NCBI RefSeq assembly: GCF_009856415.1
Contig: NZ_WMEZ01000001.1
Location: 620,001-684,000, forward strand
Length of the DNA: 64,000 nt
Reading direction: 5' to 3'
Source: Halobacillus litoralis
Lineage (GTDB): Bacteria; Bacillota; Bacilli; Bacillales; Halobacillaceae
This document shows positions 36,194-45,617 of the stretch, in pieces. The notes beneath the pieces were generated by a model that searched no databases, had not been told where the DNA came from, and saw nothing but the letters and a program-made list of their open reading frames with translations. Each line of letters begins with the position of its first letter. Within the stretch, counting starts at the first letter, position 1. A program made the position numbers and the translations under genes.

Positions 36194-36934
36194 ATGACAA
36201 ATCTAAAAAACCAGACAGCGATCATAACTGGTGCGAGCAGTGGAATCGGCAAAGCGATTGCCCATCATTTAGCAAATGAAGGTGCGAATGTCGTACTAGC
36301 AGCTAGACGAGCAGAAAAGCTGAATGAACTGGCAGAAGAAATTACTGAACAATACAATGTGGAAGCGAAAGTGATAGAAACAGATGTGACGAAGCGAGAA
36401 GATGTAGAGAAGCTCGTTTCCGAAACGAAAGCATCGTTCAACACGGTGGATCTTTTCATTAATAATGCAGGAGTCATGTTGCTCTCCTTCTTAAAAAATG
36501 ACCACGTGGATGAATGGGAACAGATGGTTGATGTCAATATTAAAGGGGTTTTATACGGGATCCACGCAAGCTTACCTACAATGATTGAACAGGAGTCCGG
36601 TCACATCGTCAATGTTTCTTCTGTTGCCGGGCATGAAGTTTTTCCATCCAGTACCGTTTACAGTGCGACTAAATATGCGGTAAAAGCTCTTTCCATGGGA
36701 ATGGAAAAAGAACTTTCTAAATCGGGCGTCCGAGTGACGAACGTTTCACCAGGGGCGGTGGATACAGAGCTTACCGATCACATTACGGACGGAGATGTCA
36801 TTGAAATGTTCAAAAACCGTAGTATGGAACCTTTAGAAGCCGATGATATCGCCCGTGCCGTTGCCTATGCCGTAACCCAGCCATCATACGTGAATGTGAA
36901 TGAAGTCATCGTTCGTCCGATGCATCAAAAGTAA
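36194..36934 (+). CDS. Short-chain dehydrogenase/reductase
   Basis: NADP-preferring SDR of 246 residues. TGASSGIGKAIAHHL (cofactor loop), AARRAEKL (Arg pair favouring NADP), NNAGVM, NVSSVAGHEVF (Ser) and YSATKYAVKAL (Tyr, Lys). Similar to the YdfG/serine 3-dehydrogenase group; substrate unknown. RBS AAGGGAGG. Not linked to the other SDR at 9735. Confidence 0.92.
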   Translation: MTNLKNQTAIITGASSGIGKAIAHHLANEGANVVLAARRAEKLNELAEEITEQYNVEAKVIETDVTKREDVEKLVSETKASFNTVDLFINNAGVMLLSFLKNDHVDEWEQMVDVNIKGVLYGIHASLPTMIEQESGHIVNVSSVAGHEVFPSSTVYSATKYAVKALSMGMEKELSKSGVRVTNVSPGAVDTELTDHITDGDVIEMFKNRSMEPLEADDIARAVAYAVTQPSYVNVNEVIVRPMHQK

Positions 36935-36940
36935 ATGAAA

Positions 36941-36970
36941 AAAAGATGACCGCAGGAATGCGGTCATCTT
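36941..36970. terminator. Bidirectional terminator
   Basis: AAGATGACCGCA / TGCGGTCATCTT with GGAA loop between convergent SDR and acyP genes; the A-rich left flank serves the leftward gene. Confidence 0.85.
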
Positions 36971-37245
36971 CATTGTACGACTTTAAATTTTTTATAATGG
37001 TGGATTTCATCCTTATTTTTAACGTCAAGAGCTTCCACTTTACTGAATGGTGTCGGCCCCTCATCGATTTTTTTAATAAAATCCTGTAATTTCCTATGCT
37101 CTCCTTCCGCTTCAATAAGAACGGTACCATCGGGCTGGTTTTTCACCCATCCTGAAACACCGATCTGTTCAGCGATCTGTTTGGTAGCAGCACGGAAACC
37201 GACCCCTTGAACATGGCCGTGAACAGTAATTTGATTGTTTTCCAT
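36970..37245 (-). CDS. acyP: Acylphosphatase
   Basis: Hydrolyses acyl phosphates. 91 residues. VHGHVQGVGFRAATK holds the catalytic Arg and phosphate loop; GVSGWVKNQPDGTVLIEAEG holds the catalytic Asn. The usual loop is GxVQGVGFR, so fully intact. RBS GGAGGTGG precedes ATG. It diverges from the P1 peptidase gene. Confidence 0.95.
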   Translation of the reverse strand: MENNQITVHGHVQGVGFRAATKQIAEQIGVSGWVKNQPDGTVLIEAEGEHRKLQDFIKKIDEGPTPFSKVEALDVKNKDEIHHYKKFKVVQ

Positions 37246-37319
37246 TCTTCCACCTCCTCATCTATCCCTTGTTTCCCCATAAATAGAATTCGGCAAACCT
37301 TGAAAAGGAGTGGACGTAT

Positions 37320-38282
37320 ATGAAAGAGATCGATATCACGGAAATTGAGGAATTCGATTTTGGTCAAAAAGAAAGTGAAGATCATCACACAGGGTGTACA
37401 GTTATTCTGTGCCAAGCGGGCGCAACGGCAGGTGTAGATGTCCGGGGCGGGGCACCTGGTACAAGAGAAACCGATGCGTTAAAATCCGAAAATCTTGTTC
37501 AGCAAATTCATGGCCTTTTTTTATCTGGAGGCAGTGCCTTTGGATTGGAGGTCGGATCAGGAGTGATGAGATTTTTGGAAGAGGAAGGGATTGGTTTTGA
37601 TGTAGGGGTGACTCGTGTTCCGGTCGTCCCCGGGGCGATTTTATTTGACTTGAGAGAAAACGACCAAGCGATGCGTCCGGATGCTACAATGGGGTATAAA
37701 GCTGCAGCATCTGCCTTTAAGCATTCCTACTTGAAACAGGGGAATTATGGTGCTGGTGCAGGGGCTACGGTTGGAAAAGGAAAAGGACCCTCTTTTAGTA
37801 TGAAAGGCGGGTTGGGACACTATGCCATTCAGATCGGAGACGTGAAGGTGGGAGCTGTCGTCGCCGTTAATTCTTTTGGGGATGTCATCAACCCTGAAAC
37901 TGGCCAAATTATCGCCGGCCTGCAGAAAGATGGAAAGTTCCTGAATACTGAAGAGATGTTGATGAATGAAATCATGGAAGGTCGTACCAATCGCTTTCGT
38001 GGAAATACAACGATCGGGGCCGTCGTTACTAATGCCAAGGTAGATAAACCAGCAGCAAATAAACTTGCGGGCATGACCCACGACGGCCTCTCACGTACAA
38101 TCCGTCCTTCCCATACGTTCGTGGATGGTGATACGATGTTTTTTGCAGGAGCAGGTAACATTTTTTGTGACTATAATAGCCTTGGGGTCATGGCTGTTAG
38201 GGCGGTTGAAAAAGCAGTTCAACAGGCAGTGGCTCATGCAGAATCAACAAAGAGTTTTTTATCAGCTAAAGATCTACAGTAG
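37320..38282 (+). CDS. P1 family N-terminal nucleophile peptidase (DmpA-like)
   Basis: Aminopeptidase/amidase of the DmpA/P1 family, 320 residues. VRGGAPGTRETD, LSGGSAFGLEVGSGVMRFLEE and YKAAASA-type segments match; NTTIGAVVTNAKV contains the autoprocessing site with Thr as probable nucleophile, and SHTFVDGDTMFFAG follows. Substrates in the family include D-amino acid amides and beta-peptides. It leads a tight run: ykqA-like, alpha/beta hydrolase, C45-type, with overlaps between the last three. Confidence 0.92.
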   Translation: MKEIDITEIEEFDFGQKESEDHHTGCTVILCQAGATAGVDVRGGAPGTRETDALKSENLVQQIHGLFLSGGSAFGLEVGSGVMRFLEEEGIGFDVGVTRVPVVPGAILFDLRENDQAMRPDATMGYKAAASAFKHSYLKQGNYGAGAGATVGKGKGPSFSMKGGLGHYAIQIGDVKVGAVVAVNSFGDVINPETGQIIAGLQKDGKFLNTEEMLMNEIMEGRTNRFRGNTTIGAVVTNAKVDKPAANKLAGMTHDGLSRTIRPSHTFVDGDTMFFAGAGNIFCDYNSLGVMAVRAVEKAVQQAVAHAESTKSFLSAKDLQ

Positions 38283-38296
38283 GAGGAACATTTGAG

Positions 38297-39178
38297 ATGA
38301 ACGTTTTTGTTTACGGTTCTCTTTGTAAGAATCAGGAGAATCATCATTATTTGAAAGAAGCGACCTGTCTATCTGAACAGGCTTTTGTGAAAGGTACGCT
38401 ATATACGGGCCACTCTTACTATCCTCTTCTTCTAAAGGATGAACAGAAGGTCACTTATGGTGAATTGTACGACATTTCATCGTCTTTACTAGAAGAATTG
38501 GATGAATTAGAAGGCTACTCCAAAGAAGCGGAGGACCCTTATTTCGTACGAGAGACGTGCGAAGTGTCTACACCGAATGGAGTAAAGGAAGCGTTTGTCT
38601 ATTATTGGCCGCGCCAAGCTCACGGTGAATTGGTCCACAATCATGATTGGAAAGTCCATCGGTACATTCAAAGGGACCAACTCCACTATTTTGCGTATGG
38701 GTCATGTATGGACAATTCCAGACTATGTGACCATGGAGTTGACCATTTGTTTACTACGATCAAAGGAAAGGGAAAGCTCAACGATTACAGGCTTGCTTTC
38801 TCCACTCATTTTGAGGACGGTTCGAGAGCCGACATTACCGAAAAGTCTGGAGCTTACGTGGAAGGGGTTGTCTATGAAGTCGGAAAAGAGGCACGTGAGT
38901 ATTTATACCAAAGGGAAGGGGTAGAAACGAAAGTCTACAGACCGACAATTGTGAATGTGACATCAGATGATGGGAACAACTTCCAGGCTCTTTCATTTAC
39001 GGTCATAGAAAAAAGAGCTGAAATCGCCCCCCCTTTTCATTATGCAGAAGAAATTCATCGCGGAGGTTTGAAATATCTCTCGGAAAATTATATGAAATCG
39101 ATTGAACATAAATTTTTGGAAGAATGGAAAGTGCCTGAATTCAGAGCGTATTTGCATAGAAAGGGATGGAGAGAATGA
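38297..39178 (+). CDS. Double gamma-glutamylcyclotransferase-like protein (YkqA type)
   Basis: A 293-residue fusion of two GGCT-like domains. Domain 1 (1-115) begins NVFVYGSLCKNQENHHYL and has DELEGY; domain 2 (130-293) begins HYFAYGSCMDNSRL with FSTHFEDGSRADI. Both keep the YGS anion loop. B. subtilis YkqA has the same architecture. Function is unproven; GGCT-fold enzymes act on gamma-glutamyl compounds. RBS AGGAGG. Its stop overlaps the next start. Confidence 0.88.
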   Translation: MNVFVYGSLCKNQENHHYLKEATCLSEQAFVKGTLYTGHSYYPLLLKDEQKVTYGELYDISSSLLEELDELEGYSKEAEDPYFVRETCEVSTPNGVKEAFVYYWPRQAHGELVHNHDWKVHRYIQRDQLHYFAYGSCMDNSRLCDHGVDHLFTTIKGKGKLNDYRLAFSTHFEDGSRADITEKSGAYVEGVVYEVGKEAREYLYQREGVETKVYRPTIVNVTSDDGNNFQALSFTVIEKRAEIAPPFHYAEEIHRGGLKYLSENYMKSIEHKFLEEWKVPEFRAYLHRKGWRE

Positions 39179-40002
39179 CAGAGCCCCATTGGTCCAGTCA
39201 TATAGCCAGAGATTTTACTCGTTTGCAATATGCGGTTCTTAAAAAGAGCGCATCATCTGCCAAGGAAGCCATTATTATCATCCACGGAATTACAGCCGAG
39301 TTTCATCATCATGAAGCGTTTGCTGATGAATGTTTACGTGAATCTGATATTTATTTTCCTGTGTTGAGAGGCTACGATCAAAGTCCTAAGAGAGGGGACA
39401 TCGATTATATTGGTCAATATGATGACGATTTATTTGACTTCATCCATTTCATTGAAAAGAAAGGATATGAAAAAGTTACCCTGGCTGGACACTCCATGGG
39501 CTGTGCCAACCTGTTGAGGTTGATTCAAAAAAACAAGAGCGCTGCAAGTGAATATTTGTTTATTGCTCCCTTTTTTCACCCTACTTTACCGGTGTACCGT
39601 GAGGAGGCGACTGAAAAGTCCTCCGATCGAACCGATGTGGACTATACCGTTTTCGACAAAAAAGTCATGCTTCTCATGACTTTGTATAAGATGAATTTTC
39701 ATCAATTCAACGACAGGACCGTTGCGGAAATTCCGGATGAGTTCAACAAAAGTGAAAAGTTAACCTTGAGCTTCCGCCTCCTTGCTTCAAGGTTTCTAGA
39801 AAAAATCCCCCCAGAATTGCTGAAGGATATAAAGGATAAAGTGTCCATTTATGTCGGAAGTGAGGATGAAGTTTTATTACATGATGAGTTCCAGCGTTAT
39901 GTGAAAGACCATTGGAATGTTGACGTCACCATCATTCAAGGAACCGATCACAACCACATCCTCCACCATCCTCAGCTACACAAGGAATGGGCCGGTCAAT
40001 GA
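39175..40002 (+). CDS. Alpha/beta hydrolase
   Basis: A 275-residue hydrolase. IIIIHGITAEFHHHE (oxyanion loop), LAGHSMGCANLLRL (Ser nucleophile), VGSEDEVLL (Asp region) and GTDHNHILHH (His). The ATG overlaps the preceding TGA (ATGA), and the stop overlaps the next start, so three genes are translationally coupled. Probably an esterase or lysophospholipase; substrate unknown. Cytoplasmic. Confidence 0.9.
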   Translation: MTEPHWSSHIARDFTRLQYAVLKKSASSAKEAIIIIHGITAEFHHHEAFADECLRESDIYFPVLRGYDQSPKRGDIDYIGQYDDDLFDFIHFIEKKGYEKVTLAGHSMGCANLLRLIQKNKSAASEYLFIAPFFHPTLPVYREEATEKSSDRTDVDYTVFDKKVMLLMTLYKMNFHQFNDRTVAEIPDEFNKSEKLTLSFRLLASRFLEKIPPELLKDIKDKVSIYVGSEDEVLLHDEFQRYVKDHWNVDVTIIQGTDHNHILHHPQLHKEWAGQ

Positions 40003-41048
40003 AACCTTTCTATTCCCAGTTGATCGCGTTTCGCGGTCGTTATGATGACTTCGGGTACGAACAAGGAGAACGTTTAAAACGTACGCTGTTATATAAACAT
40101 CATGAACAAAGACGGAAACGATCGAGGCTGCGATACGATGTTGACGTTCAAGTTGTAAAAGAACTAATGGACCATTATTCCAAAGGTCTCTTCGATGAAC
40201 TCAAGGGGCTTGCTGAAGGGTTGCAATGGTCTTTGGAAGAAGTCATTCATGAATACAGCGGGTATCAGCAGGATTGGGAAGGTTCAGGCTGTTCCATTTT
40301 AACGGGTAAGGGGTACTTTGCAAGAAATTACGATTATCATCCCAAAACGTATGAGGGTCGTTTGGTTTTGTTTCAGCCCGAAGATGGTTATGCGAGCATT
40401 GGCCCATCCCAGCGTATCATAGGACGCACAGATGGCATGAATGAGCATGGACTTTGCATCGGGTATAATTTCGTAAATAGAATCCACCCGGAAGACGGGT
40501 TTATTTGTTGTTTACTCACAAGGATGGTCTTGGAAACATGCAAAACAGCAAGCGAAGCGGTTCTCCTATTGAAACAACTCCCTCATAGACATTCGTTTAA
40601 CTATGTTGTTTTTGATGCAGAAGGCACCTCGAAAATCATTGAGGGCTCTCCTCGCAGGGTCATCGAAAAAGAGGGGGTGGCGTGTACCAATCACTTCACA
40701 GACATTGACAAGGAAAATCGGAGGCATCTGTCTGATTCACAGGAAAGACTGGATGACCTTAAAAGTCGTCAAGCCTACATCCTTCATGGTTTAGAGGCTT
40801 TTCATTTATTGAATGACTCCTTTGGTCCGATCTTTTCTCATGGGTATAAACAATGGACCGGGACGATTCATACAGTCTGCTACAGTCCTGAATCATTAAC
40901 TCTTCATTTCGGCCTCGGTGGAGATACGGTACCTTCCGAAATTTCATTCGGTCATTGGCTAAATGGAAAACCGTCTCTTCCAAGTAGGATTTATGGAGAA
41001 TTGGACACGGATCAAGCAATTCCCTTTATGGATGATCCATCGTTTTAA
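39999..41048 (+). CDS. C45-type Ntn-hydrolase (acyl-CoA:6-APA acyltransferase-like)
   Basis: A 349-residue member of the C45/choloylglycine hydrolase-like group. EGSGCSILTGKGYFARNYDYHP resembles the cleavage site where Cys becomes the N-terminal nucleophile, followed by IGRTDGMNEHGLCIGYNF and FNYVVFDAEGTSKIIE, then CTNHF. Start 39999 overlaps the previous stop; ATG at 39987 is also in frame. Likely amidase or acyltransferase. The family member's substrate cannot be told. Confidence 0.88.
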   Translation: MKPFYSQLIAFRGRYDDFGYEQGERLKRTLLYKHHEQRRKRSRLRYDVDVQVVKELMDHYSKGLFDELKGLAEGLQWSLEEVIHEYSGYQQDWEGSGCSILTGKGYFARNYDYHPKTYEGRLVLFQPEDGYASIGPSQRIIGRTDGMNEHGLCIGYNFVNRIHPEDGFICCLLTRMVLETCKTASEAVLLLKQLPHRHSFNYVVFDAEGTSKIIEGSPRRVIEKEGVACTNHFTDIDKENRRHLSDSQERLDDLKSRQAYILHGLEAFHLLNDSFGPIFSHGYKQWTGTIHTVCYSPESLTLHFGLGGDTVPSEISFGHWLNGKPSLPSRIYGELDTDQAIPFMDDPSF

Positions 41049-41123
41049 ATATCTCCCCCTTGAGGAAACACAGCTCTTAAGAGTAGAATGAGGGAGGACA
41101 TTGTACGGTAAAGGAGACGAGAC

Positions 41124-44100
41124 ATGAGCCATTTGACAGATATAAGCCTCAATAAAATTCAGAATTTATACGCTTTTTTAAAAGATCAAGGAAATGAATC
41201 GCAAAAAGAGAAAGTATTGGATTTATATGAAAAGTTAAATCATGAAGAAATGAACATTGGCTTTGCTGGTCATTTTTCAGCGGGGAAGTCCACATTGATC
41301 AATACGTTATTAGAAAATGACCTTCTTCCTTCAAGTCCCATTCCCACTAGTGCGAATATCGTCCGATTGAAGACAGGCGATCCCTATACGCTTGTTCAAT
41401 TTCAGGATGGAGCGGTCGTCCGTTATGATGCAGATATCGATCTGGATACAATTAAAGCTCTCTGTAAAGATGGGGAGAAGATTACAGGACTTGAGATCTC
41501 ACAACCAGGACAGTCTTTGCCTCCTCATGTATCGATCGTCGATACACCGGGAGTAGATTCAACGAATGACGCCGACCGATTGATCACCGAATCATCCCTT
41601 CATTTAATGGATTACATGTATTATGTGATGGATTACAACCATGTCCAGTCTGAAGTGAATCTTCTGTTTCTTTTGGAAATGCAGCGTCGAAAGACACCTT
41701 TTTCAGTAGTCATCAATCAGGTGGATAAACACGTAGAAAGAGAACTCTCTTTTGAAACCTATAAAAAAACGGTGACAAACGCTTTTGAAAAATGGGGCAT
41801 ATCCCCTGAAGAAATCTACTTCACATCCTTGAGAGATTATTCCCTACCTTTCAATGAGTTCCAAGCATTAAAGGAAGACTTCCGTGCCCTCTTTTCAACA
41901 GACAAACTTGAACGACAGGCGGAAACACAGGTGAAATGGATTGCCGAAGAAGCGGTGATGGAGTATTCAGACCTTCTCGAGGACGAGATGGCGCAACTAC
42001 GAGAAGAAAAGGAAAAATGGGAGGAAAAAATCAAACAAAGTCCTTTCCATTCTAAGGAACTCGAAAACCAACAAGCGCTCTATGAGAGAGCAGAAGCAGA
42101 CTTTCAGGTGAGGGTCAGTCAATTTATCTCAAATGCATACCTCATGCCGAGTGCCCTTCGAGAATATGCGGAGGCTTATCTAGAGTCTGTTCAGCCGGAC
42201 TTTAAAGTAGGCATTCTTTTTACGCAAAAGAAAACAGAAGAAGAACGTGAGGCAAGGGAACATGCCTTTTACACGAAGCTCGCAGAGTCCGTGGAGAAAA
42301 ACCTGTATTGGCCGCTTCGTGAACGAATGCTTCAGTTGATGGAACACTATTCGATCAGTAACGAAAAGCTGCTTGAACACGTGCAAAAGAAAACCTTCCA
42401 TTATCCAAAGGAACGGTTATACGCTCTTGTCGAAAGAGGGGCGTCTGTCAATGGTTCTTATGTTTTACGCTACACCGATGATGTATCCAAAGATATCCAA
42501 AAGGAAGCGCGGCGTTTCATTCAAGAATGGAAGCATTTATTCCTTGAAGCAATTGCAGCCAATCAACAAGAAATGATCGAACAGCATAAAGAAGTTTTCG
42601 AAGCGGCTGATAAAAAACAGGAAATAGAAAGAGCACTAGAGGATTTGAATGAAAGAATCAAAGACTACCGTCACAACCTTGAAGAATACCTGGAAAAAGA
42701 AAGCTCAGAAGAAGATGCATTATGGATCCGTGAAGCTTGGAAGAAACGAAAAGAAAAGATGATCCGTAAAAGTGCAGATGAAATAGTTGCTGAAAACTCG
42801 ATCGTTGAAGAAGAAGAACCTGATCTTCGTCCTGAGCCTACCAAAAAGAGTGGTTCTTCCATCGAACAGGCGCTCCTCCGGGCAGATGAAACATTGGAAA
42901 ACATCCATTCACTAGAAGGTACAAAACGTCTCTATGCTCAATTAGAGAAGAAACGGAACCGTCTGGATGACAGACATTATACGATTGCCCTGTTCGGAGC
43001 ATTCAGTGCGGGGAAATCCAGTTTTGCTAATGCATTGCTTGGAGACCTGGTGCTCCCTGTTTCTCCCAATCCGACCACGGCGACAATTAATAAAATTTCT
43101 CCATCCCATGAGGGAAAACCGGACCGCTCGATTGATGCTTATGTGAAGACAGAAGCGGAGATGCTTGAGGATTTATCTCCTATTCTTGAAGATCTTGAAC
43201 TCAGCGCACTCACTTTGGAAGATGTACACACGAAGACTAACAACTTGAAAGAAAAGGATTGGCAGCCGCTTGATCATAAGAAACATTCCTTTTTACGTGC
43301 CTTCATAGACGGTTATCCAACGATGAAACAGAATCTAGGCAAACTTATAGATGTTTCATGGGATGACTTTTCTTCGTATGTTTCTAAAGAAGAAAAATCC
43401 TGCTTCATCGAGTCTATGGAACTTTTCTATGACTGCCCATGGACGGAAGCGGGAGTCACTCTCGTCGATACACCTGGAGCGGATTCTGTCAACGCGCGTC
43501 ATACAGATGTGAGCTTTGAATACATCAAGGATTCGGATGCTGTTTTATTTGTCACTTATTATAATCATCCATTTTCCCATGCGGATCAAACATTCCTCAA
43601 GCAGCTGGGCCGTGTGAAGGATAGCTTCAGCCTTGATAAAATGTTCTTCCTCATCAATGCAGCTGATTTGGCATCATCTGACGAGGAACGGAAACAGGTG
43701 GAAAGCTATGTGAGAGGACAATTGAATGAATTCCAAATTCGTCACCCGAAACTCTTCTCTATCTCAAGTTTACAAGCACTTGAAGAGAAGCTGGAAGATA
43801 AGGATATGAATTCTGGTATTCAAGCTTTTGAAGAAAACTTCCGCTTTTTCCTTGAAGAAGATCTCGCACAGATAATGATTCATGCGATTGATGAAGACAT
43901 TAAGAGTATAAGGCAAGTCCTTGAGAACTTCATTGCTGCAAGTCAGCTTAGTGAACAAGAGCGACGTGAAGAAATAGAAAAGAGTAAAGAGGAACACGAT
44001 CACATATCTGAAATCCTTGAGAAAAACTTTGACCAGGGAGCAGAAGACGCCATTCATAACAAAGCCGATAAACAAATTCATTTCGTTCATGAACGAATGA

Positions 44101-44711
44101 TGCTTAATTTCAGTGATTTGTTCAAGCGACATTTCAATCCAGCTACCATTCAAAACCATGGGGATACAAAAGAATCATTGAAGGTTGCTCAGAAACAGCT
44201 TCTAGATGAATTGAGTTTTGATATGTTGCAGGAGGTCAAAGCTGTATGTGTTCGTATGGAGCGGTTCATGGATCAGTTGGTGAACCAGACGAAAGAAAGG
44301 ATCCAAAGTGATCTATATATAATCCGGCCCACGCTTCAACTGTCGATGATCGAAGAAGGAACCTTTCCTCTTCCGCACCTCAATGGAAAGGTTGATATCG
44401 GTGAAAAAGAAAAAGCAAGCTTGCGGAAATTGTTCAGAAACCCTAAAGCTTTCTTTGAAAAAAATGAGAAAGAAGGGATGAAGGATTCCATGTCTGCCAT
44501 CGTTTCTCCAGAATTGAAAGCTCAACTGGAAGTGATTGAATCATTGGTCATCGATCATTATACAGAGTTGTGGCATAGAAGGTACAGCGAATGTATGAAC
44601 ATCTGGAAAGAAGATGTATCGGATCATTTTACCCAGCTTCAGTCTCATCTTGAGCGACCAGAAAATACGCAGGATCTTGAACGCATCCTTTCTCGAATTC
44701 CAAAGTTCTAA
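41124..44711 (+). CDS. dynA: Bacterial dynamin DynA (two fused dynamin modules)
   Basis: Membrane-remodelling GTPase of 1195 residues, the size of B. subtilis DynA/YpbR (1193). Module 1: G1 GHFSAGKSTLIN (near residue 53), G3 DTPGVDS, G4 NQVDKH. Module 2: G1 GAFSAGKSSFAN (near 625), G3 DTPGADS, G4-like NAADLASS. Each is followed by long helical stalk regions. DynA tethers and fuses membranes and protects against phage and pore-formers. RBS AAAGGAGACGAG. In B. subtilis it follows ypbQ; here ypbQ is 28 kb away. Confidence 0.96.
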   Translation: MSHLTDISLNKIQNLYAFLKDQGNESQKEKVLDLYEKLNHEEMNIGFAGHFSAGKSTLINTLLENDLLPSSPIPTSANIVRLKTGDPYTLVQFQDGAVVRYDADIDLDTIKALCKDGEKITGLEISQPGQSLPPHVSIVDTPGVDSTNDADRLITESSLHLMDYMYYVMDYNHVQSEVNLLFLLEMQRRKTPFSVVINQVDKHVERELSFETYKKTVTNAFEKWGISPEEIYFTSLRDYSLPFNEFQALKEDFRALFSTDKLERQAETQVKWIAEEAVMEYSDLLEDEMAQLREEKEKWEEKIKQSPFHSKELENQQALYERAEADFQVRVSQFISNAYLMPSALREYAEAYLESVQPDFKVGILFTQKKTEEEREAREHAFYTKLAESVEKNLYWPLRERMLQLMEHYSISNEKLLEHVQKKTFHYPKERLYALVERGASVNGSYVLRYTDDVSKDIQKEARRFIQEWKHLFLEAIAANQQEMIEQHKEVFEAADKKQEIERALEDLNERIKDYRHNLEEYLEKESSEEDALWIREAWKKRKEKMIRKSADEIVAENSIVEEEEPDLRPEPTKKSGSSIEQALLRADETLENIHSLEGTKRLYAQLEKKRNRLDDRHYTIALFGAFSAGKSSFANALLGDLVLPVSPNPTTATINKISPSHEGKPDRSIDAYVKTEAEMLEDLSPILEDLELSALTLEDVHTKTNNLKEKDWQPLDHKKHSFLRAFIDGYPTMKQNLGKLIDVSWDDFSSYVSKEEKSCFIESMELFYDCPWTEAGVTLVDTPGADSVNARHTDVSFEYIKDSDAVLFVTYYNHPFSHADQTFLKQLGRVKDSFSLDKMFFLINAADLASSDEERKQVESYVRGQLNEFQIRHPKLFSISSLQALEEKLEDKDMNSGIQAFEENFRFFLEEDLAQIMIHAIDEDIKSIRQVLENFIAASQLSEQERREEIEKSKEEHDHISEILEKNFDQGAEDAIHNKADKQIHFVHERMMLNFSDLFKRHFNPATIQNHGDTKESLKVAQKQLLDELSFDMLQEVKAVCVRMERFMDQLVNQTKERIQSDLYIIRPTLQLSMIEEGTFPLPHLNGKVDIGEKEKASLRKLFRNPKAFFEKNEKEGMKDSMSAIVSPELKAQLEVIESLVIDHYTELWHRRYSECMNIWKEDVSDHFTQLQSHLERPENTQDLERILSRIPKF

Positions 44712-44745
44712 TGATCTGAATCCGCACATAAGGTAATACATCAGC

Positions 44746-44792
44746 ATCCCCCTCTTCTAAGGATTTCTTCCTCCTCCTCGGAAAAGGGGGAT
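44746..44792 (+). terminator. Possible terminator after dynA
   Basis: ATCCCCCT / AGGGGGAT with a long pyrimidine-rich loop and only a short T run. Weak. Confidence 0.4.
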
Positions 44793-44839
44793 TTGTTATG
44801 CAGAAACTCACATAGGTCTAAGGGGGAAGCGGGGGTCAT

Positions 44840-45367
44840 ATGCATAGACTGAAAGGAGGATGTTGTTCAGTGTATATCCAAAACGGTCCATATAGACAAA
44901 CGTATGCTTCTGAAACCGCCCAGGCGAAATTTTTAAGTAGTCCACTTGCTCCTAATTTGAAAGGAACCATCCAATTTTATCAAATGCCTTATGGTGTCGA
45001 AGTTTTTGTTCAGGTCGAAGGGCTGCCTGATTTCAAAAAGCCAAAAAACGGCAAACAGATCGGACCTCATGGGTTTCACATCCATGAAAAAGGGGTTTGC
45101 GAAATCGGGGATGGTAAAGATCCCTTCTCCTCTGCCGGAGGACACTGGAATCCAGACGACCAACCGCACGGGAATCACGCAGGAGACTTCCCTGTGTTGT
45201 TTTCCAATCAAGGAAGAGCACGGATGATCTTTTTCACGGACCGCTTCAAAGTGAGTGCCATCATCGGTAAATCGGTGATTATTCATGAAGGGCCTGATGA
45301 CTTTCAGTCCCAGCCAAGCGGAGACTCAGGAAAAAGAATCGCTTGTGCCATCATAGAAAGATCATGA
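44840..45367 (+). CDS. sodC: Cu-Zn superoxide dismutase without signal peptide
   Basis: Dismutates superoxide. Metal ligands are complete: GFHIHEKGVC (two Cu His), AGGHWNPDDQPHGNHAGDFP (bridging and Zn His, Asp), VIIHEGPDDF (last Cu His) and GKRIACAII (Arg, disulfide Cys). Unlike B. subtilis YojM, no signal peptide or lipobox is seen. Start uncertain: ATG 44840 (175 residues), or GTG 44870, 11 bases after a perfect AAAGGAGG. Either way the protein would be cytoplasmic. Confidence 0.9.
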   Translation: MHRLKGGCCSVYIQNGPYRQTYASETAQAKFLSSPLAPNLKGTIQFYQMPYGVEVFVQVEGLPDFKKPKNGKQIGPHGFHIHEKGVCEIGDGKDPFSSAGGHWNPDDQPHGNHAGDFPVLFSNQGRARMIFFTDRFKVSAIIGKSVIIHEGPDDFQSQPSGDSGKRIACAIIERS

Positions 45368-45432
45368 CGGAATGGAATAATTCGCCTTCTCACTGTATAT
45401 ACTAGTCGTGTAACGTTAATAGCACGCTCTGC

Positions 45433-45461
45433 TTGACTTCACCGGTGAGTCATAGTATAGT
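45433..45461 (+). promoter_or_regulatory. Sigma-A promoter of the second csp gene
   Basis: TTGACT (45433-45438), 17-base spacer, TATAGT (45456-45461). Start near 45468, leader about 150 bases, the same as for the first csp. Confidence 0.75.
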
Positions 45462-45506
45462 GTATAAAAGGATAAAATTTACCAATATTTGAAGTTCGCA
45501 CTTCCA

Positions 45507-45570
45507 ATCACCTATTATAAAGAGTGATCAATCCTTATTGGTACTTTTTATAATATGTGATTTTTTCTTT
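45507..45570 (+). promoter_or_regulatory. Attenuator-like hairpin in csp leader
   Basis: Long A/U-rich stem, about 18 base pairs with one mismatch (ATCAC / GTGAT at its base, TATTATAAA / TTTATAATA within), followed by T6CT3, ending 47 bases before the AUG. Same placement as the hairpin at 15524-15575, with unrelated sequence. Confidence 0.7.
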
Positions 45571-45617
45571 ATTGCAAAACGCATATTAATTTTTGAAACA
45601 TTGGAGGATCCATCCCT

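Noticed and set aside
35846-36279. Frames on both strands around repeat copy E
   Set aside because: No RBS, composition follows the repeat, and the + strand one runs into the SDR gene.
28178-45129. SpoIIIE-type polar octamers (GAGAAGGG)
   Set aside because: I spotted one in each orientation (28178 forward, 45122 reverse), too few to show polarity toward a terminus.
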